A stretch of 64,000 nucleotides of DNA from Moniliella sp. 'wahieum' (Eukaryota > Basidiomycota > Moniliellomycetes > Moniliellales > Moniliellaceae): contig RSEE01000031.1 in assembly GCA_003971905.1 (NCBI GenBank), positions 1-64,000 on the forward strand. Direction: 5' to 3'. Under the pieces are notes generated by a model that made no database searches, was not told the origin of the DNA, and worked only from the letters and a program-made list of their open reading frames with translations. Positions 10,051 through 21,555 of the stretch are shown here, in pieces. Position 1 is the first letter of the stretch; the number at the start of each line of letters is the position of its first letter. The position numbers were made by a program, and so were the translations under genes.

Positions 10051-13000
10051 TCATAACGCACACAAGCGTCTCTCCTCATCCCCCATCTCCACCTCCGTCC
10101 CCACCTCCACCTCCAGCTCCACCTCCCTCGACCTGCCCATCCCCAGGCACACCGTGGGAAGCGTCCAGAGGTGGACCAGACTGCTCCTGCGCGGGAGGGG
10201 CGTCGCGTGCGCCGTGGGCGTAGCGTTCGGGCCCAAATCCATGGACAAAGGCAATCCCAATGACATGCCAAGCGACACGCCTTCAGGCAAGTACCCCGCG
10301 CTCGACCGGCAGGCATAGAGGCGACGCCCAAGTCCATGTGCGATAGACTAAGTGGGTGGGCGTGGTGAGGACTGAGCAAAGGTAACCCCAAGGGCGTACC
10401 GGGACCATGCGACCCCGAAACAGAACCGGAACCAGAAGCAGAACCAGGACCAGAACCAGGACCAGGACCAGGACCAGGACCAGGACCAGGACCAGGAGCA
10501 GGGGGTCCCGTTGCCGGTGCCCCAGTGACGGTATTTGTACTCGTCGGAGCTGCGACAGAAGAAGAGCTAGGTGTGGAGCAAGTCGTGCCTGTGCCTGTGC
10601 CTGTGCCTGTGCCAGTCCCCTTGCCCGTGCCCGACGCAGGCGCAGCAGCCGGTGTAGACGGTACCACACCGCCAACCGAACCTGCAGTGGGAGTGCAATT
10701 CGAGGTCGAAGGCGGACCGGAGTCTACAGCCGCCGCGCGCGTGGGTGGAAGTTCCACCTCGGCGCCACCTACTGACCCAGTTGGTCCCGCAGGAGCCGTC
10801 AAGGGCGGAGGGGCACGCCCCAGGGACAGGGCCAAGCCATTATCAGGCACGGAAGTCTGCGTGCTGTGACTTGAACGCGAAGGTTCCAATGCCGAACCTA
10901 CGTTTACGTTCCGACCTGGCGGTAAGGACAACGAAAGTGAGTTGGCATGCGTTTGTTGCCGCATCTCAATCGCCATACGCATACGGAAGGCATGCGCATT
11001 CGCTTCGGCCTGAGCTTGAGCTTGAGCTTGCGCTTGAGCTTGAGCTTGAGCATGAGCTTGAGCTTGCGCATGAGCTTGAGCTTGCGCATGAGCTTGAGCT
11101 TGAGCGTAGGCTTGAGCTTGAGCTTGAGCGTGAGCGTGAGCTTGTGCTTGGAGTTGGGCTTGGGCTTGGGCTTGGGCTTGGGCCTGGACCTGGGCCTGGG
11201 CTTGAGCCTGGGCTTGGGCTTGGGTAAGAATCCCGGCGCCCCCATCGCCGAGGCAGGAGGGGCAAGAGAAGGAGCAAGAGAAGGAGGGAGAGAAGTAATC
11301 GGGAGAGAAGGAGGGGGGAGAGAAACGACGGCACCGGGCCCAGTCGAGTGGACATGAGGCATGCCCGGTCGCGTGGGTGCTGAGGCGGCCGGGCCAGCCG
11401 GGACCAAAGCTGTACCGGGCGCCGAGGACAATGAAGCGAAACTTACATCGTGCGAATGCGAATGTGAATGCGAATGGTGTGAAGGATGGGAAGAATGCGA
11501 GTGCGAGAGCGAGTGCGAATGCGAATGCGAAGGCGGATGGGAGTGCGGGTGGGGGTGCGAATGCGAATGTTGCGAATGGGAATGGGAGTGCGAATGGGAA
11601 TGGGAATGTTGCGAATGAGAAGGAGGGAAGAACGAGACGGGATGGGAACCTCCCGCACTTGCACTTGCACTCCCATCCTGTGCGCCACCCACCGGGCCAA
11701 ACAACAACTCCGACCCCGATCCCGATCCCGATCCCGGTCCATCTCCGGCCCTGCCGCTGCCGGGCTCGGCTCGACACTCGTACTCGTACTTGCATTGGCA
11801 CTTGCATTGGCACTTGCATTAGCACTTGCATTGGCATTGGCATTGGCATTGGCATTGGCATTGGCATTGGCATTGGCATTGGCATTGGCATTGGCATTGG
11901 CATTGGCATTGGAACTTGCATTCGCATTGGCATTCGCTTCTTGCATCACCGCGTCCGTATCTTCCGCCACCACCGATCCACCATCGTCGCACCCGGTAGG
12001 GGGCAGGGCCCAAGGTCGCGCCCGGCCCAGAGCGCATGGCCGAATCCGAAGCCGAACCCGAACCCGAAGCGGGGAGCGGCAAGGTCGGCGCCGGGGCACG
12101 AATGCGGCCTCCGTTTCCGGGTGAGAGAGCAGGGCGACGCCCAAGGGGACTTGGCCCGGGGCGGAAGACGAGGGGTAGCAGGGTCGATAGCTTCGACGGG
12201 CGTGACATCAAGGTAAAATGAATGGTGCAATTGGTGAACCTGACCATTCTGAACGTACTGCGCCACGACAGTCACGGGTCCCGCATCGTCCGGGGAAGTA
12301 GGTGTGCCTTGTAAGGTATCTTGTACCTCTGGGTTTTCCCATTCGATCCAGCGTGGCAGTTGCGGGGCGGCGAAGCGTGCGCGAATCGCACTGCTAGGCA
12401 CTAATGGATCCCAGATCCGTAGTTTCCATTTCCATGGGATGTGGAGGAAGGCACGCGCAGGTGCGCGGCAATGCGTCGTGTGAATTCACGGAATTCCCAG
12501 CCGCCTTGTGGTCGTTTACGCGCATCAATGATCCAGTTATGGTTTCCGCGCGATTTGGCCTTACGACCATCCTCGTTGAAACGCGCAATGAGCGGTTGCG
12601 ACCATAGGTACAGCTTGACTTTTTTCAAACTCACCTCGGCTTCCGTCCAGCCCGATTGGTACACACGTTCTTGAAACGCATTGGTAAACGCTTGGATCCG
12701 GAACCGGAACGGTCTAAAGTCTGGCGACTCGTCCAGTCGAGCCATCCGTTTGGCCATCAACAGTTGGTGCACCGGTTCGCCACGGTAGTCCTTAAAGTCC
12801 ACTGTGCATGGGAACAAAGGGAGGGGCAAGGGGGGCAAGGAAATGATCAGTAAGCGTCCGACACAACACAACACAAAACAACACGTACAATTGGAAACAA
12901 ATATCGTTGAGGTACACCAACAGGACCTGATCCAGCTCGGCGCGCAGTTGAGTGAGATGGACGCAGCAGCCACCTCGGGCGACGGATCTGCTTCCCCACC

Positions 13001-16000
13001 ACCACCGGTACCACCACCACCACCGTTGGTAGCGTTGGCAGCGCCACTGGCGGCCGCAGCGGGACCCGGGCCAAGCCCTGGGGTCTGGAGCGTGAGCCGT
13101 AACGTCGATTCCGACAAGGCATACGGATCCGACACGGTGCGCGTGTGGCCCAAGCCGAGGGGTGGGGCCGAGCGGGAGCAGCAGCAGCAGCAGCAGCGGT
13201 AGCGGACGAAGCAGTAGCTGTAGCGGACGAAGCAGCGGTAGGAGAACAAAGGGAGGAAGAAGCAAACACGGCATTTCCATCGTGGTATCCATCGTCGTAT
13301 CTGCATCCACCACACCTTCTTCTACCCTTTCGACCGATTCGACCGACTCGTCCGCCCGCCCCTGGTCTCGCCCTCGTTCCCGTCCCGCTCTTGGTCGGGA
13401 CGCACGTGGTGGCCCGGGGGGAACGTGTGCAGCGCACAGGCTGGTGTCCGTTCGAAAGTCCAGACCCAGGTCCAGAACCAGGGCCAGGGGGTACGCCACT
13501 GACCAAACGCTGTGCGTATCGGGCCAAGGCATCCGCATCCATCTGCATCCCCCATCCCCTCCAGCCCCTCCATACCCTCCATACCCTCCATGCCGGCCAT
13601 AGCGTGCGCGACGGGAACCGCACCTGGGTGACCCACCGCGTGCGCTGGAGCGAACGGATCAGACACCGACCCCACACCGACCCCGACCCCGGAGCCGGAG
13701 CCGAACCCAGAGGTTGAGCTTGAGCTTGAGCCGAACCCGAAGGTGCGGTGAACGGCACCCAAAACGGCGGCAAGCATCGGTGGGGTGCCCCAACGCTTGT
13801 CCAATGGCCAATTGCAACTGCTCATTCCAATCGGGGTCCAACGCTTCTTCCTGCTCCTCGTCGCCCGACTCGATATCGGACAAGGCAGCAAACGAGCTCC
13901 AACGAGGCTCAGCCGACGCGGGCACTGAAGTTGGCGTTGGCGCTGCGGCTGATGTTGGCGCTGATGATGATGCTGATACTGATGATGCTGGCCCCGACGC
14001 GGATGCTCCCCCTGATGTTGGAGCTGACGCTGACGCATCGCCCCCCGCTGCAGACGCTGCAGAAGCAAATACCGAACTTGCCTCCTCCGTTCGTACCCCC
14101 GCTTCTCGTCCCTCGGAGCCCAGCGACGGGGACGAATGCGGATGCGACTGCGACTGCGAATGCGGATGCGACTGCGACTGCGAATTCGAATGCGACTGGG
14201 AATGCGACTGCGAGTGAGAGTGCGAAAGGGGGAGCGAGATCGAACCGTCCTGCGACGGCGGCACTCCATCTTGACCAGGGAACCCAACCGAACCCGATCC
14301 ACCCGGCGCCATGGTCCCATGCGTCCATGGACAGGCGAGACGTGCGGGAAACCAGGACGACCAGGTGCTGCGCCGGGGGCAAGAGTGTGTGCCATAGACC
14401 CTGCACCCGCACCCGCACCCAAACCCGCACCGGGCCCTGGTCCTGATCCTAACCCTGCCCCGGACCTGGCCCTGGACCTGCGCTTGCACCGGGCCTGGAC
14501 CCGCGCCGGGCCCTGACCCCGGACCTGAAACGGATCCGGAAACGGGGGGCATGTCCGTATCTTGGTCCAAAGAGGAAGCTGTGGTAGGGGGCCCGTGGCG
14601 GAGGGTGGTGGTGGTGGTGCAGGTGCAGGTGCATTTGGGGGGGCAGGAGGATGGGGCGCGGGAGGCTGTCCCTGTGCTTGGGCTTGGGCATGTTGTTGTG
14701 GAGGTGCGTGTGGTTGTGGCGGTGCGTGTAGTTGTGGTGTGGTTGTGCGGGTGCAGCGCCAACGCCGACGTCGGGATGCACCTCGATGCCCATCATGAGA
14801 TTTTGAAGGTGCCGCAGCTGGTACGGAAGGCACAAAAGGGGATGGGAGGGGGAGGCCTGCTCCTACGCCTGCGCCTATGGGCGGCAGCCCGTGCGAGGAC
14901 GAAAGAGGAGGGTACCTGCCCAGGAATTGCCCTGGAACCACCTGTCCAGGAGCCTGTCCCAGCGCACGGGACGCATCGGTGTTAGGGGTGGGACACTGGG
15001 AAGCTGGGCCAGACTCGGGACCCGGGCCGGACGGTAGTGGGGGTACAGGTAGGTACAGGAGCGGATGGGGAGCGGAAACGGAAGCAGATGGGTCGGTGGA
15101 GCGTGAGACGGAAGGAGCGCGGGACTGGGACGCGCTTCGGCCATGGCCTGTACGCAAGGATTTGAGTGGCGCATGTGATCGTGCGTCCTCTCTTCTTCCC
15201 CTGCCCTCTTCTTAGCTACCCCTGGCGAATCGAGTGGCGCATCCGTCATGCTCCCCAGGCCCGCTGAGGGATTGGAAGGTGCCGAAGCAGGGTTGATACT
15301 CCGCTCTGGCTTGCACCGCTCCGGGCTCAGCACCACAGCACCACCAGTACCACCTGGAACAACGGCACCAACAGCATGCAGGACGGATGGCAACGCGGCA
15401 TGAAGAGGGGGGGCAGAGTTTTGGGCCGGGGTATCGCGCGCTTTGGCCCCCCACTCGTGGATCTGACCAAGGTCTTCTTGATCGCGGCGAGAGGGAAGAG
15501 TGGGCATGTTCCTGGTTGGCAAGGGGCGCGCGCAGACGAGGCGAGCGTGACCAATCTATCCATCAACCGCCCAATTGCTGCATAATATCTTGATCGTCGT
15601 GCGATGCAACCGTAACCCGCACCCGCACCAGGAGTAGCACCGCACCAGGAGTAGCACCCGCACCAAGAGGAGCGGTAGGAGCAACGGCCGCCGCAGGGGC
15701 AGGTGCAGGCGCAGAAGAAGACGAAGAAGAATGGGGGGGTAGTAGTGGTGGTGAGGGGGAGGGGGGGAGGACGTGGGGGGAAGCGTGGTGGGTGGGATCG
15801 GTGCTGCTGCTGCCCGGATGGGACAGGGGGGCAAGAAGGGATAAGCCGACGGGTCGTGGGCGCGGGAGGGCCGGGGGGGGACGAGGGTGGGTGAGTCGAG
15901 GGCCGAGTGGTTCCGGGGGGAAGAGCGGCGCAGTGGCCGGTGGCGGCGGGGCAAAGGCCAGTGGGGGACGCATGTCGAACGCAAGCCAGCGGCGGACGGG

Positions 16001-16542
16001 GGGTCGTGGGCAGCCGCGTGGGAGGGCGGAGGCTGGGAGGGGCCCGGCGTGCTGACGCCAGCAGGGGCGAGGCGAGGCGGTCGGGGTGGTCGGAGGCCGG
16101 CAGAGGGGCGGGCAGCGGAGGCGCGACCATGCAGCGACGGCCTGGGCAAAGCCAGGGAACTCGGAAAGGTCGCTGGGCAGTCGGAGGGGGTGAACGGGCG
16201 GCGTGGTGGTGGTGGTGAGGGGTGGGGCTGGGCGGCGAGCGGGTGCGGGTGCGGGTGCGGGTGGGCAGCGGCGAGGGCGGCGTAGGCGGCGGCTGAGGGC
16301 CGCATGTCGGCGGGGAGGCGGGCGGACATGCTGCGTGGTTTGGGCAGGCCGCCTTGGGGCGGTCGGGGCGGTCCTTGGCGCCGGCGCTGGGGCGGCGGCT
16401 CGAGGCGGTGGAGGAGGGTGCGCTGGGGAGCAAGTCGGCCGCCGCGGCGGGCGGCGGCGAGGCGGCGGTGGGGCGCGGTGGAGGCGGCGGTGCCCTGCCG
16501 GTGCCGGTGGCGAGGGAGCGCATGGCGGTGGCGGGGGCGGGG
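10051..16542 (-). CDS. Large low-complexity protein with one conserved fungal domain (unnamed), frameshifted
   Basis: The only part that reads as conserved protein is about 12150-13000: ELDQVLLVYLNDICFQL, an intron (12802-12888), then DFKDYRGEPVHQLLMAKRMA, FRIQAFTNAFQERV, ISRFNEDG-like LIARFNEDGRKAKSRGNHNW, WKWKLRIWDPL and a beta-rich end (LPRWIEWENPEVQDTLQGTP). I recall related sequence in uncharacterised fungal proteins and know no function. The last part resembles an Ig-like module. Upstream (13.3-16.5 kb) and downstream (10.05-12.1 kb) are Pro, Ser, Gln-Ala, Asn-Ala and Gly-Pro runs from hexamer repeats, in which several frames are open. The start (about 16542) and the stop (10051) are therefore guesses. 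A frameshift lies near 12440. It may be a nuclear regulatory or scaffold protein, but that is conjecture. Confidence 0.5.
10435..10500 (-). repeat. CCAGGA hexamer run in coding DNA
   Basis: About ten copies of CCAGGA-type hexamers, encoding Gly-Pro or similar dipeptides on the minus strand. The unit is a multiple of three, unlike the 7 bp arrays outside genes. Confidence 0.8.
11008..11225 (-). repeat. GAGCTT/GGGCTT hexamer repeat in coding DNA
   Basis: More than thirty degenerate hexamers TTGAGC, TTGCGC and TTGGGC in a row. On the minus strand these give Gln-Ala dipeptides in one frame and Leu-Lys in another. The array keeps three frames open at once, so the length of overlapping ORFs here carries no evidence of coding. 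Confidence 0.85.
11772..11937 (-). repeat. TTGGCA hexamer repeat encoding Asn-Ala on the minus strand
   Basis: More than twenty near-identical TTGGCA/TTGCAT hexamers. The minus frame gives an Asn-Ala dipeptide run; another frame gives Met-Pro and the plus strand Ile-Gly or Leu-Ala. The copies are far more homogeneous than the neighbouring GAGCTT array, pointing to recent expansion. Confidence 0.85.
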
Positions 16543-16803
16543 CTGAGCCGATGGAAGCCAAGACGAGATGCGGCTGGGGAAAGCAGCAGCAAACGAAGCG
16601 GGTGGCGGCAGCCGCACAACCCTAGCGCCCACCAGCACTAGGGTTCGGACGCCAACTCCGGCGGTGGGGACGCTGCTTACCTCAGCCCGCGGTGTGGGAA
16701 TTTCAAAGGTAAAATGCCGCCTGAATGCTGCCAGGGAAGCGCTCCCGAGCAGAGCAGCACAGCAGCACTGCAAGGGGGCGCTCCGCCTGCATGTACTCGT
16801 CCT

Positions 16804-16823
16804 GGGGGTATATATATACCCCC
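16804..16823 (+). promoter_or_regulatory. Palindromic TATA element upstream of the START-domain gene
   Basis: GGGGGTATATATATACCCCC is a perfect 20 bp palindrome. Its TATATATATA core sits about 55 bp before the ATG at 16871, a sensible TATA-box position for the plus-strand gene. The minus-strand low-complexity gene starts some 260 bp away in the other direction, so the element could serve both. Confidence 0.6.
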
Positions 16824-16870
16824 CCCCATGTCCATTCCCACCCCCCCCCCCCCATCCCCCCCCCCTCCCA

Positions 16871-18252
16871 ATGCGGCGCACATCCACCAAGCCCTCCGCC
16901 CCTCCGCCCCCCCCACCCCGCTCGCCCCCGGCGGCACTACTTCCCCCTTCCCGCGGCCGAGGCAGCCGTGCTGCGCGAGGCTGCCGCGCTCTTTGCCCAG
17001 CACGCTTCCCCGGGTTCCCATGACCCCACCTGGTCCGACGTCGGCACCAAGAACGGGGTCCGGCTCAGCAAAAAGCTCGATCCGGACCAGCCGCCGATGT
17101 GCCCTGGGTCCGCGGCGTAGCTATCCTCCCTTGCCCATCTAAGGCCGCCGTGTCCGTCTGCACTCACCCTGCCTTCCCATGTTGTGGGACGACCGTGTGG
17201 CCGACGGATTCAGTACGTTTGTCTCCCCCTGTTGGCCCTCTCTTTCGTCTTTCGTCCGTGGGGTGTACCCGTACTGACACCTGACACCTGACACGCCGCT
17301 TTCCTTCCTTCCTGGTGCAAAGCGCTGCGCCGGTACGCGTGGGACTGCAACAAATGGTACTCTGTGACCAAGCAGCCTGCGCCGCTGGTGCAAGCGCGCG
17401 ACTTTGTCGGTGTCCACCACACGTTTATCAGTGTCCCCGCCTCGCGTCGGCACCAATTCCAGGGTCAGCCTCCATGTCAGGGACCATCTTGACGGACGGG
17501 GCCGGGGACGGAGTACGGTACACGTTACTCCAGCGCAGTTGCGACGGGGAAGACGTGGTGCCGCTTTCGGTGAGTCCATCAACTGAAACGAACGCGCGGC
17601 ACACTGGAGTTTTACCGCATGGGTCTTTGATCCTGTGCCTGGCGGCCACACGAGACCGAGGTGACGTACGTGGTGCGGATCAAGATGAATGGCGCGTTGC
17701 CGTCTCGCCTATGGCTCAGCTGGCCACGGAGATCCCCTTGGGCGTGGGTAGGTGCGCAATTTGGTAGCTACCATGGGATACCCCCCGTTACTTTGACTTT
17801 GATAAGTGCTTGTCCCGCGTCGCCATGCGCGAGGGTAACGTGACTGCCCTTTCTCCGCTGCTACTTCTACTCTTCTACTGGCACAACTACCGCAGACCGA
17901 CCGGACGCGCTGTTACCGCTCTCTTCGTTCGGGGCGACACAGGACTGCATGACCACAGGCAGAGGCAGCAGTACAACCGCGCCAGGTGCAGGTGACGGGC
18001 ACTACGTGCTGGACGTGCTGCAGTTCCACCGCCTGCGCAGTACCTTGCTCGGATCGTGTGCGCACGGCGCCCATGACCATTCCGCTCTGGTACGACTCTC
18101 GGTATGTACCCTTCCCCCCCGCGCGTCACGCTCGCGGGCCAGCTGCTTCCGCCGTGCAGGTGGAACTCCACCCCACTCAAGCCGTGGTCCACTTGGTTGT
18201 TCACCCGCAAGCTAAGGACCAGATGCTGGAGATTGTCTTGGATCGGCACTAG
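16871..18252 (+). CDS. START-domain (lipid-binding) protein, frameshifted
   Basis: START domains form a hydrophobic pocket for sterols or phospholipids. The ATG at 16871 follows a TATA element. A Pro-rich leader is followed by AAEAAVLREAAALFAQHA and LSKKLDPDQPP. After MLWDDRVADGF an intron (17213-17322) joins in frame to TLRRYAWDCNKWYSVTKQPA and LVQARDFVGVHHTFISV, which reads like the central START strands. Another frame then carries ETEVTYVVRIKMNGALPSRL, matching the C-terminal START helix entry. The last part (MTIPLWYDSRYV, then VVHLVVHPQAKDQMLEIVL) is a separate short segment before the stop. At least three frame changes occur, from indels or unresolved introns near 17500-17650 and 17770-18000. 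The gene converges on the dienelactone hydrolase. Confidence 0.7.
17274..17294 (+). repeat. 7-bp tandem array, unit CTGACAC, inside an intron
   Basis: Three perfect CTGACAC heptamers within the first recognised intron of the START-domain gene (17213-17322). This shows that the heptamer arrays also occur in introns. Confidence 0.8.
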
Positions 18253-19010
18253 GCTCGAGTTACTGGGTACTAGGTACTAGTACGAGGTACGGGGCACGGG
18301 GGACTACGCCCCCCCGTGTATCGTGGTTCGTGTGGCATCGCCTCACACTTACTATCGCCGAGTGGCGGCTACCCTCTCCCGACCGTGGGATCCCAGGCCT
18401 GAGACCTCAGTCTGAGGTCAGGGGCCTGAGGTCAGGAGAGAGGGAGAGGGAGAGGAGAGAAGCGGGAGGACGCGGGCGTCCAATTCAGTTATAATCTGTT
18501 CTAACACTGTGTCTTCACTGGCTCGTTAGCTCGTCACTGGCGCATCACTCGTCACTAGCGTCACTTCTGTGGTATACCTGTCACGCCAAACCCTGAACCA
18601 GGCTTTTCTCGTTCACCGATCATCTTTCCTCATCCTCCTCCACTTTCCTACTTTCCTCTTTTTCCCCCTTTCTACCCCCCTGTATACGCCGTGGGCTGCG
18701 GGGCGTTTGTCATTGAATACTAAAACTAACAAGAACAAGCCAAAAACAAGGGAAGGCGATCGAACGGGAATGGGTGGGTACGATGATGGATTAGGCCTTT
18801 AGCATCCCAGCGGATAGAGCAAGGGGGAGAGGAGGGGAGAAGCAAAGGAGAGCCGAAGCCGAGCACAGTAACAGTACAGTACAGTCACTCAGAGTGGGGG
18901 CAGCGGCGAGGGGAGAAGCAAGCCCAAACCGCGCACTCCTCCTCGACCCTCTGATCTCTGATTCCGAAAAGAGAAAGAGAGAAAAGCTTGGACGGGAGGG
19001 GGGGAGTAGA
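18253..19010. other. Convergent 3' intergenic region
   Basis: This is the shared downstream region of the START-domain gene (plus) and the dienelactone hydrolase (minus). It contains a short symmetric element, GACCTCAGTCTGAGGTC at 18403-18419, with a further half copy just after it, and purine-rich runs at 18430-18470 and 18800-18990. No gene seen. Confidence 0.5.
18403..18419. repeat. Perfect short inverted repeat between convergent genes
   Basis: An 8 bp stem with a single central base (GACCTCAG T CTGAGGTC), followed by a partial repetition (GGGGCCTGAGGTCAGG). It could be a protein site or a transcript 3' structure; nothing decides between them. Confidence 0.5.
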
Positions 19011-19960
19011 TTAAATCTTGGCGCCCTTCAAGTTGGCGGCAAAAAAGGCGGCCAGCGAGCTAGCAGAGACATCCCTTAAACGCCTCCTTGTTCGAAGGGT
19101 CATCCAAGTTGGCGCGAGCGCCCGCCCGCCATGGTGGTTGTCCTTGTACAGTTTGGCGTCAGACTGGGCAGCATGCGTACTAGTGGCCATCCAAGTTTCC
19201 ACCTCTTTCACTTGCTCCAACGGCTCGTTCTGCGACGCGTACGCGCTACAGGTACCGTCGCGCTTCAAAGTCGCCAGGTTAGCATGGCAGGGTGCACACT
19301 CGCCACGGCTGATAACGGCGTGCCAGACCCAGCGGCTTGGATCGCTACTTTGCCCCTGTCATCACGTACCCCATCGTCATCACGTCAGCATCACCGTACC
19401 ACCTCACATTGCACATCGCACGCCGCCCATCCACCCACAGAGGAGAACCAAGGCAGAAAGGGAAGGAACACAAGGAGGGAACGAAAGGAGGGAACGAAAG
19501 GAAAGAACCAAAGGATGGAAGGAAAGGAGGGAAACAACGTACCCCAGCACAATCCATACACGCCGACCTTGAGCGCCTTGTTCCTGGAGAGTGCGACCAA
19601 CTTGAGCAGTCTCCTTGCGGGCATCAAACGATCCCACGCCCGAAAAAAACTCATCGCGCACTTTTTGCTTGGCACGTGTCGAACGGCACCATGTGGTGCG
19701 GCAAGGCTTGCCATGGAAAAAGTCCGGCAAGAGCAACACGCAAGCCGTCGCTGCCGCAATCAGGTCAACACCTTGCTTCGTCGTGGACTGAAACCAAACA
19801 CATCGTACACAGCCACGATCACCCTCGCTGCGCTGGTGGGCCCGGCGGCGTACGTGCTCAGCCCATTGATCTCGATCGTGCTGCCTTGCGCTGGAGGTCG
19901 AGTGCACGGCAGGCAGCGTGCCACGTCGGGTTCCAGGACGCGGGAGGGACATGGCAGAGA
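19011..19960 (-). CDS. Dienelactone hydrolase family protein (AIM2-like), frameshifted
   Basis: This family is alpha/beta-hydrolases with a Cys-Asp-His triad. The minus strand reads GSTIEINGLSTYAAGPTS, RVIVAVYDVFGFQSTTKQG, ATACVLLLPDFFHGKP and VGVYGLCWG, where Cys is the expected nucleophile. An intron (19356-19542, GTACGT...ACAG) interrupts exactly at the nucleophile motif. After it come KVAIQAAGSGTPLSAVASVH, YASQNEPLEQVKEVE, KLYKDNHHGG (the catalytic His region) and SLAAFFAANLKGAKI to the stop at 19011. All core blocks are present in order, so the enzyme is probably intact in the organism. Single-base frame breaks lie near 19150, 19290, 19690 and 19900. The start is uncertain; an acceptor near 19890 hints at one more upstream intron. 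Likely cytosolic; substrate unknown. Confidence 0.85.
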
Positions 19961-20699
19961 GGGAAGAGGCGATGCGGTGGTGGGGGGGAGAAGAGGTTAG
20001 GGAGGTAGGTCAAGACTAGGCGCTTTTGTAGGAAGACCAAGGGCGCGCCGAGGGCCAACCAAACCCAAGTGAACACACCCCGAGCGAGCTGGGCCAAACA
20101 CGCCACCTACGCTCGTCCCTCGGCCGCCCATCGCAATCAGCATCAGCAAGCCAGCACCCACCGCTCCAATGCCGCGGACCTAGCTCGGACTAGCACGCCC
20201 CCCCCCCCCTCCCGCCGCCCCGCCCAGCGCCGCCCGCCCCGCACGGCGCCTGTGTGCAGCCCGTGGATGACGTCAGCATGTGTCCGTGTCACATGTCCGC
20301 GCTCAGCCCGCTATGCGCTATGGCCGCCTCGTTCCGCTCGCTGCCTTGCTCCGATGTCCGATCTGATTAATGATTGCTGCGCTGGGGCCACCCACACTGG
20401 CCTCCACTCCATCCGCACCCACTAGGCATGCTCCAAGTGCGCACCAGCTCGTCCTCCGCGTCCTCTGTCCACGCCCCTCCGCCAACGTAGCCTGCTTACT
20501 CCGACGTTGTGTCCGGCCTGCAAATCGTACGCTGCACGCTGTAGGGTGTAATGTGCACGCTGTTAGCTGTTGATGCCAAGACGACGACGATGAGACGACG
20601 ACCCCCGCCCTGTTCGACTCTGCCGTGGAGGTGCAGCGGGGGAGGCAGGGCAGGACGGCGGGTGGGAGCGCAGAGGGTCGCGGCTGGCGTCTGAATTGG

Positions 20700-20741
20700 T
20701 CTGTGGTCTGGGGTCTGTGGTTTGTGGTTTGTGGTCTGGCG
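20700..20741 (+). repeat. 7-bp tandem array, unit TCTGTGG
   Basis: Six heptamers of TCTGTGG and TTTGTGG type with a TCTGGGG variant, immediately followed by a second, unrelated heptamer array. Confidence 0.85.
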
Positions 20742-20746
20742 CCTGT

Positions 20747-20802
20747 GAAGCTTGAAGCTTGACGATTGAAGCTTGAAGCATGAAGCTTGAAGCTTGAAGC
20801 TT
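20747..20802 (+). repeat. 7-bp tandem array, unit GAAGCTT
   Basis: Eight heptamers of GAAGCTT with GACGATT and GAAGCAT variants. The same unit, or its complement AAGCTTC, recurs at 21521, 51281, 52301 and 53542, making it the only heptamer seen at several loci. Confidence 0.9.
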
Positions 20803-20906
20803 GCACACGCCAGGTAAGCTTGGCGCTGGTTTGCATCGACTTCTGCTTTGGGCCTGTGCTGGCACGAAGAATGGTAATGGAATGGGTAATGGGGAGAGAG
20901 AGGTAC

Positions 20907-20934
20907 TAATCACGAATCACGAATCATTAATCAC
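20907..20934 (+). repeat. 7-bp tandem array, unit AATCACG
   Basis: Four heptamers (TAATCAC, GAATCAC, GAATCAT, TAATCAC). Confidence 0.8.
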
Positions 20935-21397
20935 TTGCAGCTCGAAACTTGCAGTTTGCTTGCAGCTTGAGCTTGACCCTAGTCAGGTCCAGCAGGAGGC
21001 AGGAGGCATAAGAAGGAGAGAGAGAGAGAAGGGACAGAGTCCCGAGAGAGTCCTGTGAGTGCTGTACCATTACTCAGTACTAGTTAGTGAGCATATATAT
21101 GGTACGGAGACGGGACGGGGGGGGGTGCAACATTTACCCCATCCAACATCAATATCCACTGACTCTCAGATCGCATCGGCAAAAGAGCGAGCCGTTGTGC
21201 CACCCTTACTAGCACTCGATACTCGAACCGCAGCGTTCGTTTTTCCTTTTTCGCTTCTCTTACCCGCAGGCAGAGCCAGGGCGTAGCCAGAGCGCACGCA
21301 CGTAGCCCCTTCCAAAGGGTCGAACGCCCACCAAAAACGCTCAGCCGCCACATTCGGCAGCTGCTACAGAACAGCGATCAGGGACGAGGAGGGACCA

Positions 21398-21425
21398 GGA
21401 TCAGGGATCAGGGATCAGGGATCAA
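21398..21425 (+). repeat. 7-bp tandem array, unit GGATCAG
   Basis: Four heptamers, three GGATCAG and one GGATCAA, with related GATCAGGG and AGGGACC fragments on either side. Confidence 0.85.
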
Positions 21426-21520
21426 GGACTACAGATTAACGTTCAGGGACCAGGGATGGATGTGCTTTTTCTCCCCGTCGCCTGCTGTCGCCCGGGACGA
21501 AGCGCACGAGAGGAGGACGA

Positions 21521-21555
21521 GGCTTGAAGCTTGACGCTTGAAGCTTGAAGCTGGA
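21521..21555 (+). repeat. 7-bp tandem array, unit AGCTTGA
   Basis: Five heptamers with the same circular unit as the array at 20747, including GGCTTGA, CGCTTGA and AGCTGGA variants. Confidence 0.85.

Noticed and set aside
9924-11933. A 669-codon minus-strand frame beginning with Met-Pro repeats
   Set aside because: It passes through three hexamer arrays that keep several frames open at once, and it uses a frame that gives Met-Pro where the adjoining one gives Asn-Ala. It also extends past the more plausible stop at 10051. Length alone is not evidence here.
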